Source of the DNA: Nymphaea colorata
Taxonomy: Eukaryota; Streptophyta; Magnoliopsida; Nymphaeales; Nymphaeaceae
Assembly: GCF_008831285.2 (NCBI RefSeq)
Contig: NC_045141.1
Location: forward strand, 9,499,106 to 9,563,105
Direction of reading: 5' to 3'
Length of the DNA: 64,000 nucleotides
Positions 1 through 11,222 of this stretch are shown in pieces; within the stretch, counting starts at the first letter, position 1, and every line of letters starts with the position of its first letter. The notes under the pieces are model-generated. The model did no database searches. It saw only the letters and a program-made list of their open reading frames with translations, and had not been told where the DNA came from. The position numbers and the translations under genes were made by a program.

Positions 1-310
1 CGAGTTCCGCCCATGCCCCGACAACGACGTTGTAGCAGAAAGCGTCAGGCTCCGGCTGGGCGCGGAGGACCTCCGACGCTGCGGCCGCACCCTGCCGGCC
101 AGCGCTCCTCGCGTAGGCCTGCATGAGAGTCGTGGAGAGGGCGAGATGGAGGTGGAGGCCCAACTGGACGAACCTGCCATGGAGCTGCTTCAACGGGCCG
201 ATGTGGTGGCATGAGCGCAGGGTCCGATCAAGGTTGTCCAAATGCGAACAGCAGTGAAGGTTTGCAGTTTCGCTACAGGCGATGGCGAGGTGGCGGACGG
301 CCATAGACAT
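1..310 (-). CDS. Pentatricopeptide-repeat (PPR) protein, N-terminal part, runs off the left edge
   Basis: Reading leftward from an ATG at 310 (a second in-frame ATG lies at 304), 103 codons stay open to the window edge. Around residues 38-52 there is an L-K-Q-L-H-G-R-F-V-Q-L-G-L stretch. It is followed by L-S-T-T-L-M-Q-A-Y-A-R-S near residues 58-69 and by P-D-A-F-C-Y-N-V-V-V-G-A-W-A near 88-101. These are the helix signatures of plant PPR proteins of the PLS class (KQ.HA/G..., L...Y.., ..WN/YN..I..). Known members mostly act in mitochondria or chloroplasts in RNA editing or processing. The C-terminus, including any E or DYW domain, lies outside the window, so the exact function cannot be given. 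The gene starts about 200 bp from the divergent F-box gene. The start choice is based on the two clustered ATGs and the absence of an obvious in-frame upstream ATG. Codon use is GC-rich, like exon 1 of its neighbour. Confidence 0.85.
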   Translation of the reverse strand, partial: MSMAVRHLAIACSETANLHCCSHLDNLDRTLRSCHHIGPLKQLHGRFVQLGLHLHLALSTTLMQAYARSAGRQGAAAASEVLRAQPEPDAFCYNVVVGAWAEL

Positions 311-509
311 GAAAACCGGGAAGCGACATGGAGGGAAAGAATACCCAAACTTATGGGTAAAATTGGAAACTCATGGCCTTAACAATGCAACCCTCTTCTT
401 GCGTCCCGGGAGAGGGAGAGAGAGAGAGAGAGAGCGGGTGGGGGTGCTTCCTCAGGGGGGAGAGAGAAAGAGGGAGGGTTGCAGCGGTTGAGGGAAAGAT
501 AGAGAGAGA
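311..509. promoter_or_regulatory. Divergent (shared) promoter / 5' UTR interval with GA repeats
   Basis: This 199-bp interval separates the ATG of the leftward PPR gene from the ATG of the rightward SKIP1-like gene. It must contain both 5' leaders and probably both core promoters. It holds a (GA)n run at about 409-434 and GA-rich sequence at about 461-509, on the coding strand of the F-box gene. GA/CT repeats in plant 5' leaders are known binding sites of BPC (GAGA-binding) factors. That this is their role here is inference. No clear TATA box is visible. Confidence 0.55.
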
Positions 510-3276
510 ATGGGGGATTGGAGGGAGATGACGAGGGAGTGCCTAGTCGACATAATGACGAGACTACCCCTGGAGGACCGGTGGAGGTGGTCGCCCCTCG
601 TCTGCAGGTCCTGGCTGGCAGCGTCCCGCGATCCTTCCCTCTGGCGCACCCTCGACCTCGAGCCTTGCTTCCTGTCCGGCGGTCCCGAGGAGCAGCCCCG
701 CTGGTGGACCCCGGAATTCGAAGCCGCAATCGATGCCATGCTCCTCTCCGTCATCCAGTGGAGCTCTGGCGGCCTCAAGGAGGTCCTTCTTCGCCACTGC
801 TCTGACCGCTCCCTCCTCGTCCTCGTCGAACGGTTCGTTTAATTCACTCCCTTCTGATGCTTCTCTTGACTCAGCTTCGATCCGCCTTTGACTCCGTTCT
901 GCGTAATTCACTTCTTTTCTTCTCATTTTTAGAATTAGGTTTGGAGTTTTTTTTCGCCTCTGTATCCATTTTGTGTAGATCTTCCGCGATTTCGGTTGGC
1001 ATTACGGACGACCCCGTCAAGGTAAGGCTGAAAACGAAGTCGAGAATCCGATTCTAGCTTTCAAAATTGCTTTTGAAGCTAGTTTCGATGCGGGAACCTG
1101 TTTTTAACAAAGGCTGATGGATTTATGCTTTTCTCCGTCGTGAATTAGATTAGAGAAGCGAAATTCGTTTTCGTTGGTGAAATTTTCGACTTCTCGCTTT
1201 TCGGTGGATAATTTGTTGCATTGGGACATCCTTCGGGTGCTTTTGCGGGATCGTGTATCTGGAAAAGTAAAAAAGAAATAGAGAATTGTATCTTTTTGGT
1301 TCTCGGAGTTTCAGACAGTGCATGATTGCGCGACTTGCTTTTTTTTTTTTTTTAAATTAGGAATTTGGATCGTCCCCCCTTTTTGAGTTGTAAATTAGGA
1401 ACAGGGATCCCCGTACAAGTCTTATCTGCAAGGCTATGTACATCTGAAAACCTGAATATTTTATTTTCTCATCTTTGGGGTACAGGCGATCTATCTGGTT
1501 GATCAGATAAGAATCCACCTTGAATTGCCGGAGCCTACACGTTTACAAAAATCGTATAGCAATTTAAACATGGCTGGGAGAATGAGAATGTGGAAATTTG
1601 TCATTGTTGAAACAGAAAGCACATATTTGCATAGGAGAACACAAATTCTCAGATGTTGGATCAAAGTTATTGAGGTTCAAAAGGCAATAGGAGGTAATGT
1701 TATCAATTTTTTTTCTAGATCCAACCAGAGATAAAGAGTATTGTATATTGCAATCTACTGTGAGATTCAAAAGACACTAGAAGCCAGAATGTAATCTTAT
1801 CAACAACTTTTCTTTATATCCAACCCGAGATTCAGAGTACTGGGTATTGCACTCTGCTGCTGGACTAGTGTTTTAACTTGGTTGGTTGATGTGGACAAAA
1901 GTGGACGAGATCGGGACACTTTTCTGGAGTTTCACGATGTAATTTTCTTGACTATCATTCTTTTTTGGTTCAGTACTTTATAGTTCCAATGCCATACGCA
2001 TAAACTACAACTTGTGCCAGATGTGGCTTTCAGGTTTGGCGTTTGCATGATGAAAGAGAACAATAGGTAAAAGCCAGAATCACCGGAATGTATCACAAAT
2101 CCAATGCTTGAATAGTTGTCTGAATCCTTTCCTCTGTTGCGTTTGAAAGTTAAAATGTCTTTTGTTTGATTACTTTAGCATGGATTTCTTATGTATTCAT
2201 AAAAACGTTATGGCTTTATTCCAAAATTACTTGATATGTGTTCCCAGCATGCTTGAGAGAGAGAGAGAGGGAGAGAACTTTGCGAAGTTTGTACAATCTA
2301 GGTACATTGTTGGCATTCCAATCCACGCTTTTGTGTTTGGGAACATTCTGGCATAGGTGTCAAGTTTCCGTTATTGCTGCTTTGCATGTGAAAGAGTTTA
2401 GTGGTGCTTGTGGAACAGTGACTTTACCAAGAACCTTAGTGGTGCTTCTTACTGCACCCATGGGATATAAACAGGAAGGAGAATGTAATCTTTGTTAACT
2501 TCAAGAAAGATACCAACAGAGCTTTTCCTGACTGGGCGAATGCATGCCTCTTTTGCTACACGATGCAAAGGAAAACATTTTCAACATGGTGCATCTATCT
2601 GATGGTTGTGTTATATCAAGTTTGATATCCGGTTGTGTATTGTATGAAATATTAGTTCTTCTCTCAAGGGAGTAAACTACTTTATGCTTATTCTCTTTGC
2701 AGATCCCCAGAGCTACGAGCTCTTTCAATTAAAAGCAGCCCAAATGTTACTGACTTATCCATATCTAAAATGGCTGCCAGTTGCCCAATGCTTGCAGAGC
2801 TGGACATTAGTTTCTGTTACAATGTTTCTCATGAATCATTGAAGTTGATTGGTCATAACTGCCGAAATTTGAAAGTTTTAAGAAGGAATTTGTTGAATTG
2901 GCTGGACCCTTCTCAGCACAGAGGAATCATTCCTGCTGAGTATCTGAATTCTGTCCCTCAGAATGGGGATGAGGAGGCTGCTGTTATTGCAAAATTCATG
3001 CCTAATCTTGTCCATTTAGATCTCCGTTTCTCCAAATTATCTCCTAATGGACTAAAATTGATTGTGGAGGGATGTACAAAATTGGAGATTTTGGACCTCT
3101 TTGGATGTGCTAATTTGACAAGCAGGGCATTGCAAGATGCTGCAGAAGGTTTGAAGAACTTGAAGGTGTTTACACGACCCAATTTCTATATTCCCAGATC
3201 AGTTTTCCATACTGAGAGATATGGACATTGGAGGCTGTATGATGAACGCTTTCAGACAAATGTTTTCCAAATCTGA
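510..3276 (+). CDS. SKIP1: F-box/LRR protein, SKIP1-like; two exons 510-832 and 2703-3276
   Basis: Exon 1 (510-832) joins exon 2 (2703-3276) to give a 298-residue protein. The junction is CG|gttcgt ... tttgcag|A, a phase-2 intron that restores an Arg-Ser-Pro-Glu-Leu-Arg reading. Arabidopsis SKIP1 is about 300 aa. Residues 7-45 form the F-box (T-R-E-C-L-V-D-I-M-T-R-L-P-L-E-D-R-W, then V-C-R-S-W), followed by the W-W-T-P-E-F-E block typical of this family. Exon 2 carries leucine-rich repeats such as L-A-E-L-D-I-S-F-C and L-E-I-L-D-L-F-G-C. It ends with the conserved T-E-R-Y-G-H-W-R-L-Y-D-E-R-F block and a TGA at 3274-3276. F-box proteins of this type bridge a substrate, held by the LRRs, to SKP1/ASK-cullin1 ubiquitin ligases. 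The substrate is not known from sequence. No frameshift or stop is present, and exon 1 is markedly GC-rich. The family assignment is strong by eye; orthology to SKIP1 rather than a close paralogue is inference. Confidence 0.9.
833..2702 (+). other. SKIP1: Single 1870-bp intron of the SKIP1-like gene
   Basis: The intron is bounded by donor gttcgt at 833 and acceptor tctttgcag ending at 2702. It is T-rich, with a poly-T run at about 1340-1354 and a short GA repeat at about 2253-2276. Only short frame-random open stretches occur. No transposon was recognised in it. Confidence 0.8.
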
Positions 3277-3895
3277 ATCTCATGATCAGAGGTATCAATG
3301 TTGTATAGTCAGTTGCAATTCTGTTGATATAGCTTCCTGTAAATTATCGTATTCTATTCTGCAATGCTAGACAAAGCAATCTGTGGCTCCATGTTCTCTT
3401 AGTATCCAGTATTTGGCATATTTCCTGCTATTTGTCAAAATAATATATTTTACCCCCGTCGTCACGTTCGTAAACTGTATCTATGTGGAATATGTAATAG
3501 TCCTTCTACTTAAACCGGATAAAATGCAAGCACTGGTATCACTTTAACAAGGTATATGTGGTGCCGTGATGGATTCTGCAAAGAATGTTTCTTTATTTAG
3601 AATCATTGCTAAGATTGACCTGCAGTAAACAGCTGGCGACTTCATGAGCTGGAACTAGCAGTTTATCGTTGTCACTCTTACACCTTATGTGCTGCATTTA
3701 TGTCTTCGAATGAACAAAGGGAGAGCTGCCGACGTAAGTTCTCGTTGTATTTCAGACTTCATGGGGTGTGGATAAATCTCAGAACCTGAATGTGAATGTA
3801 AGGCGATATCAATGATTTATGTGCTGATTGTCACATCGTTACATTTTTGTTGCTATATGTTTCGTATCCATTTTCCGGGAAAGACTGTGTGGAGG
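3277..3895 (+). other. 3' UTR and downstream flank of the SKIP1-like gene
   Basis: This AT-rich sequence lies between the SKIP1 stop codon and the 3' end of the LINE. It presumably holds the 3' UTR. No canonical AATAAA was found close to the stop, so the transcript end cannot be placed. Nothing else was recognised. Confidence 0.4.
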
Positions 3896-6800
3896 GTAGG
3901 CCCCCAACCTTTATTAACCAAAAATATATGTATGTACAACAAAAAACGGGCAGACAGCCCTAGACCAAAGCTGCCTTCTTACAAAAAGGGTTCCAATTAT
4001 GGTTGGGAGCGACACATTTTTGGTTCCCATAGCGGCTGGAGTTTTCAAAAGGAGATAAACAGCGTCAGCAGCCAGCCAACTTCTTCTAATCTGGATATTT
4101 TGAAGTTGCCTAGCTACATTATGAATACAGTTCAAATCAGATTGATCACTGCTGAGCCACTCTAGTAGATAAGCTTTCCAATTTCCATTGTTGGCCTTCA
4201 CAACAATCGCCCCTTCCCCTTCTCGTCCGAAACCCTGGGACCCTTGCTTCTAGTCTATTCCATACTCATGTCTTGGCAGGTTCAAACTTGGGTTATCCTC
4301 CCACATCTGCTCGTCGTGACTATCCTTGGTTCGTGGGGTTGCTCAAGTTGATTCCAGCTTGGTGAAGAAGTCAGTTATTGGTTGGCCCTATACCTACAAG
4401 CTTTCCTTCATGAGCAGCTGAAGCACTCCAACTAGTAGTGACCATATCTCGGGAGTGATACGAAGGAACAAAAGGGCGCCACTCCATCTATCTGTCCAAA
4501 GCTTACTTTTTTTTTTTTAATACTGTTCCACGAGTGAATTACTTTCTTCCAAGCGGCTGATATCCACTTTCCTCGACATTTGAAATCCCATATGTTTTTA
4601 TTAAGGAGATAACCTTCCCTAATCATGCGAAACCACAAAGAGCCGGAGGAAAGAGCTCTACTAGAAAAGGTAAAATTAGCCTTGTTAACCTCCTTGAGAC
4701 TTCGAACTCCTCCCCCCTCATATGGAAGGCAAAATTTTTTCCAGATAACCCGGTGCCAATCTCTTGCATCCTCCGAGTTGCCCCACAGGAAACTAGCACA
4801 CATCCTTTCTATTTTGGCACAAGTGTTAGAAGGAATCCATACAGAAAGGTTCTAGTAGACAGGCAAGGCCGCAAACATATGCTTCATCAAGCATGGCCTC
4901 TCTGCAAACGAAAGGATCTCCCTCTTCCATGGAGCCATTTTTGTTTTGCTTTAATCACCAGAGACTGGCATTTTCTCTCCGATAGGGCACCTTTCTGTAA
5001 TGGGATGCCTAAATAAGATATTGGGAGATCTTTACAGGTCCACCCATACTCCTGTTCCACCTGCATGGAAGAATGGATGTCTATATTGAGCCCAAAAACT
5101 GAGCTCTTTGAAGCATCCATGATCAACCCACCGCCTTTCTCAAATTCTTCTAGGAATCTTTCAAACCCTTAAAGCACTTCTTTTTACTCACAAGGAAAAA
5201 TAAGATGTCATCAGCATAAAAGGTAGAAAACAAATAGGGAGAAGCATTACAACGTAGGGATCTCCCTACCTAAGGCTGTGCCTTGGGGAGAACCAAGGAC
5301 CTTCCCTTCCATTAATAAGAATTGCCGAAGAGATTGTCATGATAATGGTCATTATTTTACTGATCATAGGTTTTGCTGAGATCGATTTTCACTATGGCCG
5401 CTTTGCTTCTTCTCATGAATTACTTTTTGATTGAACAAGAAACTAATACATTGCCCTTACAAAAAGGCATGCTAGTTATCCGAGAGGATGCGACTCAAGA
5501 TCAGACGCACCCTAAGATACATGTGATGAACTTGAGGAGGCTATTGCAAAGCGAGATCCCTTCTCCCTCGGGATGAGTACAATATATGTTTTATTTAGGC
5601 TTATTACCAATCGCTTGATTCAAAGAAATTGCTAATGGCACAACCTACATCACACCTTATGGGATTCCAATGCCTCAGGTAGAATCCATTGTCAAAGCCA
5701 CCAGGCCCGCGAGCAGAATCTTTATCCGATTGGAGAAGTGCCCACACAACCTTTTGGAGGGAGGCGTGCTTGCAAAGCATCATGTTTTCATCAAAAGTCA
5801 CAATAGGCCCTAGTGTAATGTCCCTAGAAAAAAGACCTATGGAGTCGCTGTTGTCCAAGAGTGGTCTGACCATCACACAGTGAATTGATTTTGTTCTTCC
5901 TTCTTCGGCCCTTAACTTGTGCACGAAAACTTTGAGTGTTCTGATCCACTTCCTCGAGCCATTTACACTGTGATTTCTGTCTCCAAGCCTTTTCTCCGCA
6001 ATTTAACAGCCTAGTGAGTTCCATGTTGAGGCTATGTTCCTTGCCAAAGGTTTCCATATTACCCGCCTCCATGTCTATCTAGTTGGCATAGATCTCTTCT
6101 CGAACTAGCAAGATCTTTTGGGAGAGATCCCCAACACATGATCTTCTCCAGTTAACAATACCCTTCCTAACAACTTCTAGCTTCTGCAGCCTCTAACCAT
6201 TGCACATTCATTAGTTTGAGAATTCCATCCGTCCTGGATGATTCCCAAACAACCATCTAAGTCCTCCCAAAACTGGTGCAACCTGAAGGGGAGTCTCCCA
6301 CCGAGCAGATCAGTTTTTGCACTTGGTGTGCAGAACTATCAGATTATGATTAGATATAGCTCGTGGAAGAATCTCCAAAGTCAGTAATTGACTATCATCT
6401 TATATCCAGTAGCTGGAAACATAACAGCGATCAATACGGTTTATGACATTGCTCACACCCGCTCTCTTGTTATTCTAAGTAAATTTCAGGTCACAATTAC
6501 AGGTTTCAGAAAAGCCATAGTCTACAACAAAATTAGCAAGAGCCAAGCATGCGGCTGTTGCAGGGGCCCTTCCTGTTTTCTCACTCCCACCTTGGATGAA
6601 GTTGAAATTATCCATGCAAATGATAGGGGCAGGCCAATCCGAAAACTGAGAAGGCAAATCTGCAAACAAATGTCCCTGAATTCTAAAATCCAGGTGAAGG
6701 TATACTCCAACGACCGTTAACTCATCATTGGAAATGTTCAATTTGAAACAGAGAAAAATCCAATATAAATGAACATACCAATTAAATAGTTGAACTCCAC

Positions 6801-7061
6801 AGAATCAGAATACACGCCCAATTACCGTCGATCTGGACGTTCAAAATCCTGTTATAATGAGGAAAATTGGGCAAGAACTTACTTAACTGAATGGCATTCC
6901 GCTTCAAGTCGACTAGGATGACAATTTCTGGTGCCTTCTCCTTGATCATCCCAATCAGAACATGTTAGGCTGGTTCGGCCGCCATCCCATGAACATTCCT
7001 TGCAAAGCAAATCATTGAGTTGGAGGCTCCATTCCTCCCATCTAAAGGTCATCAACCAGAA
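3896..7061 (-). pseudogene. LINE (L1-type non-LTR retrotransposon) ORF2 remnant: endonuclease, reverse transcriptase, zf-RVT
   Basis: Read on the minus strand, the pieces occur in ORF2 order. An endonuclease start (N-V-H-G-M...; I-V-I-L-V-D-L-K) lies at about 7020-6850, and a further endonuclease block with M-D-N-F-N-F-I-Q, for the usual GDFN, at about 6620. W-R-Q-K-S-Q-C-K-W-L-E-E-V-D follows at about 5970, then P-G-G-F-D-N-G-F-Y at about 5680. Reverse transcriptase motif A (V-K-I-D-L-S-K-T-Y-D) is at about 5370-5400 and an intact catalytic F-Y-A-D-D-I-L-F-F at about 5195-5220. After that come L-P-I-S-Y-L-G-I-P-L at about 5020 and a zf-RVT-like region W-K-K-F-C-L-P-Y-E-G-G-G-V at about 4720. 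Frameshifts and stops separate the blocks, so the element is dead. The 5' portion continues beyond 17043, displaced by the copia insertion. No poly-T tract marks the 3' end, so the left boundary is approximate. Confidence 0.8.
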
Positions 7062-7066
7062 CCTCC
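7062..7066. repeat. Target-site duplication of outer copia (left copy)
   Basis: CCTCC here corresponds to CCTTC at 17043-17047 just outside the other LTR (4 of 5 bases equal). This is consistent with a diverged 5-bp target-site duplication in the LINE. Confidence 0.55.
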
Positions 7067-7267
7067 CATTAGACGTTATGCAAATCAAACCTATATCGAC
7101 AAGTGTATCTTTCCAAAATCTCACAGTTGTAAAATCCCTCTTTTGTTTCCTTGAGGATGAGATAACGCATGTACGTTATGCTCATTCTTGTATATATATA
7201 TATTGTAATTTGTTAACAATGAATTCATCGAATTCTGTTTTTCTCTGTTCCTGCTCATAGTTTATCA
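7067..7267 (+). repeat. 5' LTR of outer copia
   Basis: This 201-bp copy aligns by eye along its length with 16835-17042. Shared blocks include TTAGAC near the start, a TATATATATATTGTAATTTG block and the terminal AGTTTATCA. The starting TG has become CA. The primer-binding site follows directly. Confidence 0.85.
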
Positions 7268-7279
7268 TGGTATCAGAGC
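7268..7279 (+). other. Primer-binding site (tRNA-iMet type)
   Basis: TGGTATCAGAGC starts at the first base after the LTR. This is the standard plant copia primer-binding site, complementary to the 3' end of initiator methionine tRNA. Confidence 0.9.
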
Positions 7280-7291
7280 AGGTTGAAATTT

Positions 7292-7513
7292 GACGATTCG
7301 GCCGAAGGAACAGCAAGAAGTCGTGGTTGAAGGTTTTCATGAAGCTTGTCAAGTACCACCACATCATGTGCACTCGCTACTCTCTTGACGTAGATCTCAA
7401 GGACGTCGTCACCCTCGACGCCCTTCAGTCCTGCAACAAGAAGATCACCGCCGCCAAGGAGACAAAGTCTCGGCTAGAGTAAAGGTTAAAGCTCGGCAAG
7501 AACAAGTGGTTTT
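7292..7513 (+). pseudogene. RPL27: Fragment of 60S ribosomal protein L27 (eL27) in the copia leader
   Basis: The translation follows the C-terminal half of eukaryotic L27. It starts with a D-S-A-x-x-T-A-x-x-S-R block and, after a small frameshift, continues from the ATG at 7339. From there it reads [29 protein letters not shown] and G-K-N-K-W-F. A TAA replaces a Glu codon near 7481. The last residues of L27 are missing because the inner copia begins at 7514. No intron is visible within the roughly 74 codons, which suggests an mRNA-derived copy, though the fragment is short. It lies between the outer copia primer-binding site and gag, so the retroelement most likely captured it. Confidence 0.85.
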
Positions 7514-7756
7514 TGATAAACAATGGACGGAAGACAACTGGAATTTGGTTAATTACATTGTAATCGAATTACAATATTTACACAAGAATGATCATAACGT
7601 CCAAGCGTTATCTCATAATCAGAAAAAAGGAAGAAAAAAAGGATTTTACAACGGTGAGATCTTTGGAGAGATATTGCAACGGAGAGATATTGCAACGGAG
7701 AGATCTTGGAGAGATTCAACTTGCCTATATCAACTAGATTTGCATAACGTCTAAGA
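7514..7756 (-). repeat. 3' LTR of inner copia
   Basis: This 243-bp copy has TGATAAAC at its plus-strand left edge and GTCTAAGA at the right, where the expected terminal ACA has changed. It carries an extra short duplication, a repeated AGAGATATTGCAACGG at about 7675-7705, that is absent from the 5' LTR. The purine tract GAAGGGGAG lies just outside it on the minus strand. Confidence 0.85.
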
Positions 7757-7788
7757 AGACTCCCCTTCAAGTTGAAGCTACTGATCAA

Positions 7789-10284
7789 TTAAGGCCAACC
7801 TCTCAACTTGAAAAATGATTCCTTTCCTAAAGGCTTTGTAAAGATATCAGCAACTTGATTTTCAGAGTTTACGTGTTTGGTACAGATTTCTTTACTTTGG
7901 ATTTTCTCGCGAACAACATGACAATCGATCTTTATATGCTTAGTCCTTTCATGAAACACCAGGTTTGCAGCGATATGTATTGCTGCATTATTGTCACAAT
8001 GTAACTCCATAGGCTACTGATGAATGATTCCAAAATCTTTGAGAATATGTTTTATTCAAGTCATTTCACAAGTGGCTAGAGCCATGGCTCTATACTTTGC
8101 TTCTGCTGAATATTTTGATACGGTGGATTGCTTTTTAACCTTCCATTATATTGGGTTGTCTCCCATAAATATACAAAATTCGGAAGTTGATCTCCTTATC
8201 ATTGGGCATGAGGCCCAGTCTGAGTCACAAAATCCTTTAACAACAATGTTGCTATTAGATGATAAAAGAATACCATGTCCAGGCGATCATTTAATATATC
8301 AAAGGATGCAAAAAGCCATTTCCAAGTGAGTGGTACTTGGGTGTGCCATGAATTGACTTAAAATGTGAACACTATAAAGAATATTCGGTCACATGGTGGT
8401 CAAATAGACTAGGCGACCAATGGTTTTTCTGAAGAAGGTAGGGTCTTCTAACAATTGACCTTTTTCGTCATCAGCCTTTAGATGTTGTTCCATTGGTGTA
8501 CCATTCGGCTTGGCCCCACTATATTCAGCTTCTTGGAGAGTGTCCATTATATATTTTTTTTGAGAAAGAAAAATTCCACGTTTTGACTTTGCAACTTCAA
8601 TTCCTAAAAAGTATTTTAGTTCTCCCAAATCTTTCAATTGAAATTTACCATTGATGATGACTTTCAACTGATCAATGGCTTGTTGATTGTCTCCTGCAAT
8701 GTTAATGTCGTCAACATATACCACGATAAAAATACTGTCGTGCTCGTTAACCTTAGAGAACAAGGACTAATCTGCCTTAGATTGGGAAAAATCAAGGTGC
8801 TGAAGGAACTCAGTGAGTTTAAGAAACCAATTCTGAGATGACTGTTTCAACCCATAAAGAGATTTCTTTAGCCGATAAACAATGTTCTCCCATTGTCTGG
8901 TAAAACCAGGTGGAAAAGACATATATACTTCTTTCTTGCAAATCTCCATGAAGGAAGGCATTATTGACGTCGACTTGATAAAGAGACTACCCTTTAATAG
9001 CAGCATTGGAAAGAAGACATTGAATAGTCGTAATTTTGGCAACGGGAGAAAAAGTCTTGGTGTAGTCGATGACTTCTGTTTGTGTATATCCTTTAGTAAC
9101 AAGTCGTGCCTTATATCTGTCAATGGATCCATCGACTTTGTACTTGATTTTGTAAACCCAGCGACAACCAATGGGTTTTTTGCGTGGTGGAAGAGAAGTG
9201 ATTTCCCAAGTAGAGTTTGCCTCTAATGCTTGAAGCTCAGCATTCATAGCATTTCTCCATTCCAGATACTGTATTGCCTCATTGAAGGATGATGGTTCTT
9301 GATTGTTGAGAATAGTAGTTAAAAAAGCTTGGTGACGGTGGGAGAAATTATCAAGACAGAGAAAATGGTGCATTGAGTGATGTGTGGGTGTTGTAAAGTT
9401 AGTACCATTACCCGAATTAAAAGATTTGAGCGAGGTAGAGAAGAAGCACCGATAGTCTTGTAGACGAGATGGTACCATGCGCTGCTGAGTAGAATGCCTT
9501 AATGGTAGGTGACTAACAGTGGTATCGTTGGGGTGAGGTTGTGGCATAGCGGATGGTGGAGGTTCGTTTGGTAATGTTGACAGGGAGTTTTCATGTGGCA
9601 ATGCGGTGGTAGTTGCATGAGATATAGAATCAGGACTAGGAAACAGTAAACGAGACCGTTTGGCAAGATGACAAATTGAACAATGTTCATCAACATGAGA
9701 CAAATTAAGAAAACTAAATAAAGTTTTGAGTCTAGAGAAGGAAGGATGACCAAGACAGTTGTGCCATAAGGTTGAAGAATCCAGCGTCACATGGGCAGAG
9801 GCTGGTTTCTCATTCTCCAATTTACCCTGCCCAATCATCCTCTTCGAGTGACGGTCCTGAACAATGCAACAAGAATCATTAAAAATAACATCACAGTTAT
9901 TTTCAGTGACAGTTTAGGGACTGAAACAAGATTAAATGAAAAGGTTGGGACACAAAGAACATTGGATAACGTGAGAAGTGGATTTAACCGAACCTGTCCT
10001 ATATGAGTGACAGGTGTAGTTGACCCATTTGGCATTTTAACAGGGTTACAATCAGCTGGAATAGGAAAAAAGAGAATAAAAACGGAACTTGCCATGTGAT
10101 GGGTGGCTCCGGTATCTATAATCCACCTTGGTGAATAAACAAAACAAGCAATAGGTTGGGATATCATACCTGCAATGTTCACCTTGGGAGTTTGTGTGTT
10201 TAAGAAATCCATGAATTGGCAGTACAAATATGGAGTGAAGCTGACACCATCGGTTGGAGGTTTTGATGGTATATGAGTTGGCAA
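7789..10284 (-). pseudogene. Inner copia pol: protease, GAG-pre-integrase, RT, RNase H (integrase core missing)
   Basis: From right to left, the protease has W-I-I-D-T-G-A-T-H-H-M at about 10120-10090. The GAG-pre-integrase zinc region follows (H-N-C-L-G-H-P-S-F then H-C-S-I-C-H-L-A-K) near 9760-9665. It then jumps straight to the proline-rich linker and RT, so the catalytic integrase core is absent. RT blocks are [29 protein letters not shown] and an intact V-Y-V-D-D-I. RNase H includes S-D-W-A and a C-terminal A-D-I-F-T-K-P-L-G block ending near 7789. Several stops and shifts interrupt it, notably around 8980, 8765 and 8390-8030. It cannot be autonomous without integrase. Confidence 0.85.
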
Positions 10285-10317
10285 TAAAGCATAAGAAGTT
10301 GAAGAGTTTACCTTAGG

Positions 10318-11222
10318 CGGTTGGCTTTGAGAATTAGAGATGCCCCTCTTACGAAAACCGTGAATGTGATAACATCAGGCCTTAGTGTGCCCCATTCTCC
10401 CACAATGTTCACATTGCAAACGTGATTTGCCTTTAAACTTAAGGTCCCTCTCATGATTTTGTCATTGAATGGCTGCAGCAGAAATGCTTTCGGATGGTAG
10501 AGAAACATGGACCTCTCGTTGACGCTCTTCTTGAACAAAACAAAGAATAAGCACATGGAATAGAAGGCATTGGCTCCATAAGGAGGAATTGGCTATGGAT
10601 AGCACTGTAGCTTTCATTGAGCCCCATTAAAAATTCAAGGAAACGTTGCTGTTCATATATCTCCTTAACTTGTCGCATGGCACCACAATCACATGCAGGC
10701 AAAATAACATATGAATCATACTCATCCCATAGAGATTTAAGCTGAGTGTAATAAACACCAATGGAAGACTGCAATTGTTTGCAGTTAATAATCTGTAGTT
10801 GTATATGATAAAGTCTAGGAGCATTGGATTGAGAAAAAGTGAGTTTTAAGTTCAGTCCAAACATGCGCTGTGTTGTTAGCATAAACGACTATTGATGACA
10901 AGGTTTTATTAAGGGAATTCAGCAGCCATGACAAGACCATATTGTTGCATCGCTCCCAAGAAACAACAAGAGATTTAGGAGATGTTGGCTTAGGAATGGA
11001 ACCATCGGCAAAACCAAGTTTATTCTTGGCTGCCAAAACCATAGTCATACCACGACGCCAAACTTCATAGTTTTCACCAGTTAAAGGTTGGGAAACAAGA
11101 ACCGTACCAGGATTGTCTAAAGGATTGAGATAAAATGGATTGTCTTCATCATATCCATGTTGAGGCGACTCTCCACCATGCGGAAACCATCCATCACCGG
11201 TGGGATTGTGCATCTGGTCCAT
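10318..11222 (-). pseudogene. Inner copia gag with CCHC zinc knuckle
   Basis: An ATG at 11222 opens a copia Gag with N-P-F-Y-L-N-P-L-D-N-P-G, T-G-E-N-Y-E-V-W-R-R and A-A-K-N-K-L-G-F, then W-E-R-C-N-N-M-V-L-S-W. A frameshift near 10840 moves the reading to F-S-Q-S-N-A-P-R-L and F-L-M-G-L-N-E-S-Y. A zinc knuckle C-E-H-C-G-R-M-G-H-T-K-A-stop-C at about 10420-10370 is broken by a TGA codon. The frame also stays open upstream to 11492, but residues before the ATG do not look like Gag. Confidence 0.82.

Noticed and set aside
282-491. Plus-strand 69-codon frame in the promoter interval
   Set aside because: It overlaps the PPR start on the opposite strand and consists of GA-repeat-encoded Arg/Glu.
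379-926. Open frames on other strands or frames over SKIP1 exon 1
   Set aside because: They are shadows of the GC-rich exon; only the frame from 510 carries the F-box and splices correctly.
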